The notes below the pieces were generated by a model that searched no databases, was not told where the DNA came from, and was given only the letters and a program-made list of their open reading frames with translations. Source: a virus. From it: a DNA stretch of 29,609 bases. The translations under genes and the position numbers were made by a program. Positions within the stretch are counted from its first letter, which is position 1. Every line of letters starts with the position of its first letter. The stretch is taken from positions 1 through 29,609 of IMG/VR virus record IMGVR_UViG_3300007519_000052. The stretch is one strand, 5' to 3'. Below, piece by piece: positions 6,071 to 12,899 of this stretch.

Positions 6071-8162
6071 ATACTCTAACACCAGTAGGAGTAGCTCCAG
6101 GATCTGCAGCAGGTGGCCGAGCACGTGTAATCGTATTATTCTGATTATTAATAGTGTGGTTAACTGCCATTGGAGCATGTGTCACCACTGCAGGTTGTAC
6201 AGGGGGCGGAGCCATATTTGCAGCTGAACGACGCAGAGCCGCTGTGTTAGCGTCAACACGCGCTGTACTAGCTGGTGCAATAGGTCTTGCGGCTGGGCTT
6301 GCTGGTTGCTGTGATTGATTAGGCGCCACTGCACGTAGTACTGCAGGAACATATGCACGCGACTCAGCAGGCATATACGATAGCCAGTCGCCACCCTGAC
6401 GTCCAGCTCTTTGTATTGCTGAGTCGACACGGCCAGGGCCACCGTTATAAGCTGCGAGTGTTTTTCGAATGTCTCCATTATACTTACGGAAGAGAGCTGT
6501 TAAGTAGTCACGCCCGACACGTTCACGCTCAGCGTGACTATTATCTCTAGCTGGTCTAACACCGTATCCGGGATCACGATTCGTTGCATCCATAACTTGC
6601 ATTCGACCCCGGGCACCCTTCGGAGAAACTGCATTAGTGTTACCTCTACTCTCAACGTGTATAACTGCGTTGATAAGCTCCGGAGTAAGTCCTTGAATAC
6701 CAGCTGCTTGAACTGCATTCGCTCCTTGTTGTCGTGCACGGCCTGCGGCTGCTTGTCCGGGGTTTAATCCAGCTGAAGGAGCCGCTGGCCCGCTGATATG
6801 TTGAGCTGAAGGAGCTGCCGCTCCGGCGGCGACACTAGGGCGAGCTGAAGGTGCATCTCGATTAAATATATCCGGTATAGATACACCTGTAAGATTTTTA
6901 ACAACGAATGCGCAGATATCAAAGAATGTTTTTGCTAGCATCTCTCCGAGGTTTGCCATACTCTTTACAGGGTCGAACTTATCAACCATTCCCCCGATCG
7001 TCTTATCCCACCACTTCCCAAGATTAAAATCTCTCAGAGTTTCAGCAAGTTTCTGGAATCCTAATAGCTCAAGAATACCTGTCGCGGCTCCTTTTAGAAG
7101 TTGTAATATCATTTTAGGTATTTCGAGTAAGCCTTTTAGAATACCTTGCATAGCGCCATCAAGGCCGCCCGCGAGCTTCTTCCAAATAGGTCCGTCAGTA
7201 CTTCCCCACCCTTTAAAGAACCCCATGACGCCGTCTATAACTGCCATTATAACAGTTGTCACGATTGCGAATCTTCCGATAATTCGACCAAATCCTTTGA
7301 TGATGCCGCCTAATGGTCCGAGCGCTTTTCCGAGCCCTGCTCCGATTTTTGCGAACGAGGAGCCTAATCTATCAAGCCCTGGTATCCTTGGCATCTTAGG
7401 TAGTTTAATTCCCTTAAACATACCAGTTATCATACCCATCAGCTTACCAAATTGAAGAGCAATGGCAGGCCCCAACAAAGCAAGTCCTCGAGTAAAGAAT
7501 CCTTTGAACTTACCTATGAATCCACGTGCGAGAGTCATTAGCATAGACAAAATACCACTCTTACTTGTTGGGGTACCTTCTAACAGACTCTCATTAGTCT
7601 CGGTCCCCATTCTTTCAGCCTTCTCGTGTGATTTATCTCCACGCATTTGTGCCTTATAGAGTGAAACAAGCTCCGAGGTATTTCCTGTTGTTTGAGCTTG
7701 TTCAGCATTTACACTACTTGTAGTTCTATTCAAAGATTCTACAGACCTACGTATATTGCGCAGCTCATCCGTCATTCCTGCCATAGTGGATTGCATAGCA
7801 GCTACGATAATTTTAAGACCGGACGTACCTTCATTTGCATTGTTTGTAGATGGATTTGTACCGTTGCCGTCAAATCTATTATCAGAGAACCCTCCCGCAT
7901 TAGGGTCTTTGATATAGTCATAGTTCCCCTTAAAGTCAAGTATTTTATTACCGAGTGGTGATGCTGATAGCAGATTGAATGCCATTTGCTTTGGAGTAAA
8001 CTGACGAGCTTTCCATGATATTGTATCAAGTGCTGGTTGCATAAATGTTCGGAACAACGCTTTAGCCGCAACATTTTTAACCTTCGGAGTTCCACCGGGG
8101 TTTGTTACATCTTCGTATCTATCGAAAGACATGCGGGGGAATTTAGGTGCGTCGTTCAGCAT
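6069..8162 (-). CDS. Tape-measure/baseplate hub protein with lytic transglycosylase domain
   Basis: A 697-residue protein at the position of T4 gp29 (tail length determinator) next to gp26 and gp54. Residues 200-430 are Gly-rich with several hydrophobic or amphipathic helices (about 222-250, 290-316, 340-370, 407-424), typical of tape measures that must insert in membranes. Residues 436-480 are an Ala/Pro/Ser linker. Residues 490-612 form an SLT lytic transglycosylase: HVES with catalytic-type Glu504, GARGRMQVM (usual GLMQ with Arg in place of Leu) and AAYNGGPG (570-577). A C-terminal Pro/Ala-rich tail follows. Inferred role: sets tail length and locally cuts peptidoglycan during infection. 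The ATG overlaps the end of the frameshift extension of the upstream gene. The stop codon lies inside the terminator. Confidence 0.8.
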   Translation of the reverse strand: MLNDAPKFPRMSFDRYEDVTNPGGTPKVKNVAAKALFRTFMQPALDTISWKARQFTPKQMAFNLLSASPLGNKILDFKGNYDYIKDPNAGGFSDNRFDGNGTNPSTNNANEGTSGLKIIVAAMQSTMAGMTDELRNIRRSVESLNRTTSSVNAEQAQTTGNTSELVSLYKAQMRGDKSHEKAERMGTETNESLLEGTPTSKSGILSMLMTLARGFIGKFKGFFTRGLALLGPAIALQFGKLMGMITGMFKGIKLPKMPRIPGLDRLGSSFAKIGAGLGKALGPLGGIIKGFGRIIGRFAIVTTVIMAVIDGVMGFFKGWGSTDGPIWKKLAGGLDGAMQGILKGLLEIPKMILQLLKGAATGILELLGFQKLAETLRDFNLGKWWDKTIGGMVDKFDPVKSMANLGEMLAKTFFDICAFVVKNLTGVSIPDIFNRDAPSARPSVAAGAAAPSAQHISGPAAPSAGLNPGQAAAGRARQQGANAVQAAGIQGLTPELINAVIHVESRGNTNAVSPKGARGRMQVMDATNRDPGYGVRPARDNSHAERERVGRDYLTALFRKYNGDIRKTLAAYNGGPGRVDSAIQRAGRQGGDWLSYMPAESRAYVPAVLRAVAPNQSQQPASPAARPIAPASTARVDANTAALRRSAANMAPPPVQPAVVTHAPMAVNHTINNQNNTITRARPPAADPGATPTGVRV

Positions 8163-8343
8163 CTGCTTGTTCTTCCTTCTTCTCTTCCAAATAATTAACT
8201 AATAGACTCGTATAGATATCACGCTCAAACGGGTAGAGATTCTCAATATCTCTGATATTTAGAGGGTGGTCATAATTAATATTTGTTAGTTCAAGTGTAG
8301 AACTGTAGTGGCCTAATAACGTTATATAGTTTAGGCTAACTGA
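8143..8343 (-). CDS. -1 frameshift extension of gp26 (66 aa)
   Basis: At GAT-TTT-TTT-CAG a run of seven T's (minus strand, 8349 to 8343) allows both ribosomal tRNAs to slip back one base with perfect re-pairing. The -1 frame then stays open for 66 codons, from TCA at 8343 to TAA at 8145-8143, and has no start of its own. It encodes SVSLNYITLL..., then YDHPLNIRDIENLYPFERDI and YLEEKKEEQ: a compact acidic-helical segment that reads as real protein. The end overlaps the tape-measure ATG by 20 bases. The predicted fusion has 302 residues (236 + 66). The arrangement is the same as lambda G/GT: chaperone, frameshift extension, tape measure. The segment may correspond to T4 gp51 in role, but I cannot show homology. 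Confidence 0.85.
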   Translation of the reverse strand, partial: SVSLNYITLLGHYSSTLELTNINYDHPLNIRDIENLYPFERDIYTSLLVNYLEEKKEEQADAERRT

Positions 8344-9050
8344 AAAAAATCAGATAACCCATTGAGTTCGATAGTACGAACCGTCCCCTTACTATTTGTA
8401 TAATTTACAGTATACGACAACCTCGGCACTTTTTCAAAGTATGCACTCAGTCGCTTTGTCGCTGTTTTGTCAAATGAATCAAAGAACTCTTCAATCTCTT
8501 CTTCAGCCGCGTCATCAAACTTGTAAATTTTATCTTTATCGAATACATGCTTCATTAATTGCGGCAGAACCTTATAGATGCGTAGAGGGTCATTTATTCC
8601 ATCTAGGTCATTATTCAATAGCATGTCGATAGTAATGTCTTTCATTTCAACCCCAACTGTATCGTTTAACATAACGACACTATCGGGAATATCTATTGCA
8701 TTAACCATCTCTTCTAGTATTGTAGGAAGGTCTAGTTTTATCCCATACATTCTTTCATCTTCTTCATCCTTGAATGAAAGTTCCAGTTCATTAGATACAG
8801 ATACTATTCGTAGATGTACCAATAGAAACTCAAGATCAAATGTGTGTAGGACTTCAATGTCAAAAGTTTTTGTGAGTACGCAGTTATTAACTACCTGCTT
8901 CACTGCACGGACCATATCCTCAGTGTCTTCTGATTTTAACGCAATTAGAAGAATCTTTTCCTCTTTAATTGTATAGGGACGATACATAATCTTTTGTTTT
9001 GCTATCGGAAGAAATGTATTAAAGGTTGCTGTGTCAATTTTAGGTAACAT
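8331..9050 (-). CDS. gp26: Baseplate hub/tail assembly protein, gp26-like
   Basis: 239 residues. The start YRPYTIKEEKILLIA (about residues 24-38) is the hallmark of the T4 gp26 / T4_baseplate family as I recall it. The rest is acidic and helical (LELSFKDEEDERMYGIKL, EEEIEEFFDSFDK) and ends with the beta-like LSYTVNYTNSKGTVRTIELNGLSDFF. A good ribosome site, AGGAG, overlaps the stop of gp54. The frame ends QLA-stop directly after the seven-T slippery run described separately, so two products are expected: this 239-residue form and a longer one. Position immediately upstream of the tape measure matches that of tail assembly chaperones in other phages. Confidence 0.85.
   Translation of the reverse strand: MLPKIDTATFNTFLPIAKQKIMYRPYTIKEEKILLIALKSEDTEDMVRAVKQVVNNCVLTKTFDIEVLHTFDLEFLLVHLRIVSVSNELELSFKDEEDERMYGIKLDLPTILEEMVNAIDIPDSVVMLNDTVGVEMKDITIDMLLNNDLDGINDPLRIYKVLPQLMKHVFDKDKIYKFDDAAEEEIEEFFDSFDKTATKRLSAYFEKVPRLSYTVNYTNSKGTVRTIELNGLSDFFQLA
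8343..8349 (-). other. Programmed -1 frameshift site (T TTT TTT)
   Basis: The heptamer fits X-XXY-YYZ in the zero frame of gp26 and lies three codons before its stop. I did not find an obvious strong downstream stem-loop by eye. Confidence 0.8.
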
Positions 9051-9059
9051 AATTTACTC

Positions 9060-9959
9060 CTAGTTAAATAACGACGCGGGCTCGAAGCTTAGGTCGACTG
9101 GTCGTGGAATTGGGTTAGTGAATATTCCGTTCGTGGCGCGGAATAATATATCGGTTCGATCCAGAGAGGTATCAGCGGATGTGACAGGTACAAAGTAACT
9201 AGCGAATCTCTGGTTGAGATCATTTGCGAGCATAGCACTTGGTTCTAACTGCCTGGAGTTTCTAAGAGCGGAACGAGCTGTTTGACTTTGACTTTCAAGA
9301 TCAGCATATTGAATCTCTTCAAGTGTCAAATATGCTGTAATATGTCGGACATATGAAAATGATACAGTAATTCTAATTAACCCATTGCGGGTATTATTAT
9401 TAAGTAACACTTCTGACATTCTAATTGGAAACGCCTCCAGGAATGTATTACTAACAGCTTTACGGCCTTTAGCCTCGTGATTATATACAACTATAGTTCT
9501 CGCATAAGTACTTTGGTAGTTTACAAAGAACGGCATACCTTCTGCACCAGGCTGCGCCTCGTGTGTTTCATCGTTATAGTATACAATGTTGTTAAACCAC
9601 TCTGTTATAGCTTTATGTGTAGCTCCTTGGCCGTCCACTATAAATTCAAGCGTAAGCGGTGTGAAGACCACTCCCCAGACTGCTCTGTGTGTTGGTCCAT
9701 ACCCGAAACGTTGAATAGTGTCGTCTGTACCTAATGTAAGTCCTGGCATTTGAGCAGAATCACATAGAATTGAGAGCGTCTTTGTAGTGTTTATATTGCC
9801 GCCCCCTCCTCTATCTGTTATTGATATTGTAAAGAGGTTCGGGTTAAGTAGTCCGTTGCGGTCTTCAATTTCTTTAATGAACGTTGATATAGAAAATGGG
9901 TTTCGCTGAGTGGTAACAACAACGTCTGATAGTTCTTCTGGAGCTGTTACGTCTGTCAT
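9060..9959 (-). CDS. gp54: Baseplate-tail tube initiator, gp54
   Basis: 299 residues, close to T4 gp54 (about 320). It has the tail-tube-like fold features of the gp19/gp54 family: LFTISITDRG strand, LCDSAQMPGLTL, then RAVWGVVFTPLTLEFIVDG, followed by TEWFNNIV and the late strands PIRMSEVLLNNNTRNGLIRITVSFSYVR. In T4, gp54 binds the hub and gp48 and starts polymerisation of the tail tube. Its ATG overlaps the upstream stop as ATGA (9956-9959), indicating coupling. The C-terminal 70 residues are polar and low in structure. The stop TAG overlaps the ribosome site of gp26. Confidence 0.8.
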   Translation of the reverse strand: MTDVTAPEELSDVVVTTQRNPFSISTFIKEIEDRNGLLNPNLFTISITDRGGGGNINTTKTLSILCDSAQMPGLTLGTDDTIQRFGYGPTHRAVWGVVFTPLTLEFIVDGQGATHKAITEWFNNIVYYNDETHEAQPGAEGMPFFVNYQSTYARTIVVYNHEAKGRKAVSNTFLEAFPIRMSEVLLNNNTRNGLIRITVSFSYVRHITAYLTLEEIQYADLESQSQTARSALRNSRQLEPSAMLANDLNQRFASYFVPVTSADTSLDRTDILFRATNGIFTNPIPRPVDLSFEPASLFN

Positions 9960-10591
9960 CTTTTAAACCTAATTGCGTTTTTAGAGTCAGTCCAGACCTT
10001 CGTAACTGGTGCTTTCTGGAATCTTTCTGTAGGTAGCATTAATGCGATATCCCATTCAATTGGAGCGACCGAGACGAAACGAGATCTAACGTGGTTCTTG
10101 AGATACTTCTTAAATGCAGGTCTAAAGAACCTAAACCTTGCTGTATTTTTTAGAATCTGATAAGTTAGCCGCAACTTTGTTGATTCATCATATCGAGTAT
10201 TATTAATGAGAGTATATAATGCATCCATTAACTTAGCTCTATGCGACGGCGGGAGATAATGGAGATTGATTCCTGTGAAATATGGACCCTGTACATCGAT
10301 TACAAATACTAGCGGAAAGATATCGTAGTAGGGCATTTTGTCTTTTGTCTTCGGATCGTAATAAAACATATACATCCGACCAGGAACAACTGCTGAACGA
10401 AACCGACGATGATCTGATTTCATCAACTCCGTTTCTTCTACTGATACTACACCTTTAGCTTTATTACGGAACCAATTACGAGCCTCTGCAGTTCGTGCAG
10501 CGAGCATACCAGACCGTAGCCCACGTTCAAGCAACGTAGTAAATACGTTATCCACAATAGCCGATTGTTTATGATAGGGTATCTTAGCCAT
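9956..10591 (-). CDS. Conserved T4-like phage protein of unknown role, 211 aa
   Basis: Not assigned to a T4 gene with certainty. The core PGRMYMFYYDPKTKDKMPYYDIFPLV (about residues 70-95), then GINLHYLPPSHRAKLMDAL, KLRLTYQILKN and KKYLKNHVRSRFV resembles a protein I recall as conserved among cyanophages of the T4 group near baseplate and head-completion genes. It is strongly basic (many Arg/Lys) with a basic C-terminus, KNAIRFKR, compatible with nucleic-acid or virion contact. It lies between gp4 and gp54, and its stop overlaps the gp54 start. A late-promoter-like GATAAATA is only four bases before its ATG. gp2 (DNA end protector) or gp28-like roles are possible but unsupported. Confidence 0.6.
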   Translation of the reverse strand: MAKIPYHKQSAIVDNVFTTLLERGLRSGMLAARTAEARNWFRNKAKGVVSVEETELMKSDHRRFRSAVVPGRMYMFYYDPKTKDKMPYYDIFPLVFVIDVQGPYFTGINLHYLPPSHRAKLMDALYTLINNTRYDESTKLRLTYQILKNTARFRFFRPAFKKYLKNHVRSRFVSVAPIEWDIALMLPTERFQKAPVTKVWTDSKNAIRFKR

Positions 10592-10595
10592 ATGT

Positions 10596-10603
10596 TATTT
10601 ATC
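10596..10603 (-). promoter_or_regulatory. Late-promoter-like GATAAATA motif abutting a start codon
   Basis: Minus-strand GATAAATA in the 42-base gap between the gp4 and 211-residue genes. The usual spacing would put the RNA start within the ATG at 10591-10589, so function as promoter of that gene is doubtful. Confidence 0.3.
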
Positions 10604-10633
10604 GTGATCTACTAGAAGTAAAGTAACTGAACA

Positions 10634-11083
10634 TCAATTTATGTCGCGTTCCGAAATCAGTTTAAAAATCCAGCCTTTTTTATCACAACTGACTCTAGCT
10701 GCTTCCCACTTTTTCATATTAATTCCATATGTAGCAGCCATTCGAAGATACTTTTTTGAGATTTTCCCATTCTTATCCTTCGGAGGCGGAAGCGTTTGTG
10801 AATGTGGTTTAATTTCTACAAGAAATGTTAATATTTTTCCAGATGCGTCTTTACGTTCGAACCATATATCGGGAAAATATCTATGAGATCTTCCGGTAAT
10901 CGGATTAACATAGGATACAATCATAAACGACTCCTCAGAAGCATATCGCACAACCTGTGGATGATTATCGAGGTACATTAGTACTTTAAGTTCTAGTGAT
11001 GAGCGGTACACTATATCTGCTACACGCCCTTTATATTTCTCAGGATGCTTAGGTTTAAAGTATCCTTGTTTATATCCTGCCAT
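10634..11083 (-). CDS. gp4: Head completion protein, gp4 (gp50)
   Basis: The 149 residues match T4 gp4 nearly throughout: YKQGYFKPKHPEKYKGR (4-20), IVYRSSLELKVLMYLDNHPQVV (about 24-45), RYFPDIWF (68-75) and a VEIKPH segment (88-93). The motif set (early Glu, PD, E-I-K) is that of a PD-(D/E)XK nuclease, as for the TnsA-like T4 head completion proteins. In T4, gp4 finishes the DNA-filled head before tail joining. It is the first gene of the minus-strand block, driven by the late promoter at 11116-11123 with a predicted leader of about 27 bases. Confidence 0.85.
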   Translation of the reverse strand: MAGYKQGYFKPKHPEKYKGRVADIVYRSSLELKVLMYLDNHPQVVRYASEESFMIVSYVNPITGRSHRYFPDIWFERKDASGKILTFLVEIKPHSQTLPPPKDKNGKISKKYLRMAATYGINMKKWEAARVSCDKKGWIFKLISERDIN

Positions 11084-11090
11084 GTCTTGC

Positions 11091-11098
11091 CATAAATA
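11091..11098 (+). promoter_or_regulatory. Late promoter CATAAATA for gp48 and the plus-strand baseplate genes
   Basis: CATAAATAG lies 34 bases before the gp48 ATG; predicted RNA start is near 11104. It is one arm of an 11-base inverted repeat (11092-11102 with 11112-11122) whose other arm is the divergent minus promoter. Confidence 0.75.
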
Positions 11099-11115
11099 GT
11101 TAATTCAATACTAAC

Positions 11116-11123
11116 TATTTATC
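11116..11123 (-). promoter_or_regulatory. Late promoter GATAAATA for gp4 and the minus-strand block
   Basis: Reads GATAAATAG on the minus strand, 33 bases before the gp4 ATG; predicted RNA start near 11110. It is the mirror image of the plus-strand late promoter and reads through it. Confidence 0.75.
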
Positions 11124-11131
11124 AGGATTAC

Positions 11132-12298
11132 ATGACACAAGCACAAAATGTAGTTGAAAATAACCGAGCTCAAGCCGGCCTTCAAATGGTTCAGCATCCG
11201 TCTGACTTGGGCCCTTTCTTCTTATCGATGGATTTCTATGACTATAGAGCAGCCTTTGGTCAGACGGCATCACCACATAACTCAGCGAACAACATAAGCC
11301 CTGTTCGTCGCCTGTTTAATGCTGATCGCACGAGTGTAGATAATCAAATTAAAAAGAGTTCATTCGCAAAGATTAAACTACCTATACCTGCGAATCTATC
11401 AGACAATTACCGAACACAATGGGAAGATATTGAGCTTGGGGGATTCGCAGGTATTGCTTCTGATATATACGCGACGACTGGTGCCTTAATTAACGCCGGT
11501 GGTCTGAATGAAAATGCTGGTGGTGGATCTGGAGAAGAAGGCGAGGCCGGTGGAGCATCTGGAATTATATTAGCCGCCCTTAGAGGAACTGCTCAAGGAA
11601 TAGGTCGTCAGTTGATTAATGAGACGACGATCGGTAACATATTCGATCTTGCGACAGGTACAGCTGTTAATCAAAACCTCACGGTTGCATTTAGAGGGCC
11701 GACTCTTAAATCACACCAATTTAAATGGAGACTAGCACCTAAAACTGTTGAAGAGTCTAACAACATCAAAAAGATTATTGGTATAGTCAAACGGGCAAAA
11801 CACGCATCACAATTTGCGTCTGAATCAACTACGATTCTTAGATATCCTTCAGAATGTCTACTAATGTTTGTATCAGCTAGTCCAAACGCAAAAGATTTTC
11901 TATATCCAATGAGGCCTTGTGTATTAGTGGATTTCAGTATAAACTATGCACCGAATGGCGGATTATCTCTTCACCAAGGAGATGGATATAATGTTACGGT
12001 CGTAGAAATATCTATGACCTTTAAAGAGACTTCATACTATACACGTGAATCCTTTGACAATACACTTGAATACGGGTACGATGGGCTTAACACTGCAGAC
12101 TTGATGCGCGCTGGTTCTATACAATACGATGAACAAGGCGCACCGCCCCTATCATCAGAGAATCCTCCAGTTCTCCTCCTACTCCAGCACAGACAGCTCA
12201 AGCACCAGCCGCTGTTGCAACGGCTGCTAGAGAAGCCGCTGTTGCAACTAATCCATTCCTCAGTCAGCGTAGAAACTAATGGCCAGCTATTTTACTAA
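11132..12298 (+). CDS. gp48: Baseplate tail-tube cap, gp48-like, with apparent frameshift near the C-terminus
   Basis: Start ATG 11132 with AGGA upstream. The order of features fits gp48: KIKLPIPANLSDNYRTQWEDIELG (about residues 84-107), a Gly-rich segment, then the tube-like part RGPTLKSHQFKWRLAPKTVEES, LRYPSECLLMFV, FLYPMRPCVLVDFSINYAPNGGL and VVEISMTFKETSYYTRE. In T4, gp48 sits on gp54 at the base of the tube. The last about 42 residues in this frame are Leu/Gln/His-rich and run 20 bases into gp53. The -1 frame instead gives an Ala/Pro-rich tail (SSPPTPAQ ... NPFLSQRRN) ending at TAA 12277-12279, which overlaps the gp53 ATG. A one-base indel or a frameshift between 12133 and about 12170 is likely. 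Confidence 0.75.
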   Translation: MTQAQNVVENNRAQAGLQMVQHPSDLGPFFLSMDFYDYRAAFGQTASPHNSANNISPVRRLFNADRTSVDNQIKKSSFAKIKLPIPANLSDNYRTQWEDIELGGFAGIASDIYATTGALINAGGLNENAGGGSGEEGEAGGASGIILAALRGTAQGIGRQLINETTIGNIFDLATGTAVNQNLTVAFRGPTLKSHQFKWRLAPKTVEESNNIKKIIGIVKRAKHASQFASESTTILRYPSECLLMFVSASPNAKDFLYPMRPCVLVDFSINYAPNGGLSLHQGDGYNVTVVEISMTFKETSYYTRESFDNTLEYGYDGLNTADLMRAGSIQYDEQGAPPLSSENPPVLLLLQHRQLKHQPLLQRLLEKPLLQLIHSSVSVETNGQLFY

Positions 12299-12899
12299 CT
12301 TTCCATCTATAAAATATCGTGACCGATATGCCCCTAATATCCTCGCTTCTATACGGTTAGCATATAACGTATTACAATCGAGTCAAATATATCATCCATT
12401 TGTTATAGCGGAAGGCGATAGACCAGACACAGTAGCAAATCTATATTACGACGACCCTGAGGCTGATTGGTTAATATATCTAGCGAATAATTACGTAGAC
12501 TTAAACAATCAGTGGCCGTTAACCGCCTCACAATTAACTACCTTTATTGAACGTAAGTATGATGGGTTTTCAGGAGCTAGTCAAGTACGACACTATAATT
12601 TGAAACAAAACATTCCTAGTCTGGCGCAGGAACAATTTGATAATATTCCAGACGACATGCGGAAGTATTGGGTTTGGAATAACAATACTCAAGTATACGA
12701 TATCACTAATATGTATGTCGAATTAACACCTGCTTCATATGCTGCGTTAACTGTACGTGAACGGATATATTGGACACCTCATACACACTATGACTATGAG
12801 TTTGAACGTAATGAACAAAAACGAGTAATCAAACTCATCGATCGCCAATATAAAGGCACACTAGAGGATGCTCTAAGGAAAGCTGTAAATGACAGGTAA
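12279..12899 (+). CDS. gp53: Baseplate wedge subunit, gp53
   Basis: 206 residues, near the T4 length of 196. The N-terminal pattern YFTNFPSIKYRD, then NILASIRLAYNVLQSSQIYHPFVIAEGDRPDTVANLYYDDPEADWLIYLANNYVDLN (22-78) is the LysM-like region typical of gp53: a short peptide implying binding to neighbouring wedge proteins. The C-terminus, YDYEFERNEQKRVIKLID, is also conserved in the family as I recall. It starts at TAATG, overlapping the alternative-frame stop of gp48, and its own stop overlaps the gp27 ATG. In T4, gp53 joins the wedge to gp25 and gp6. Confidence 0.85.
   Translation: MASYFTNFPSIKYRDRYAPNILASIRLAYNVLQSSQIYHPFVIAEGDRPDTVANLYYDDPEADWLIYLANNYVDLNNQWPLTASQLTTFIERKYDGFSGASQVRHYNLKQNIPSLAQEQFDNIPDDMRKYWVWNNNTQVYDITNMYVELTPASYAALTVRERIYWTPHTHYDYEFERNEQKRVIKLIDRQYKGTLEDALRKAVNDR

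Noticed and set aside
8578-8976. Plus-strand 132-codon frame opposite gp26
   Set aside because: Ser/Ile-rich shadow of the acidic gp26 frame; no ribosome site.
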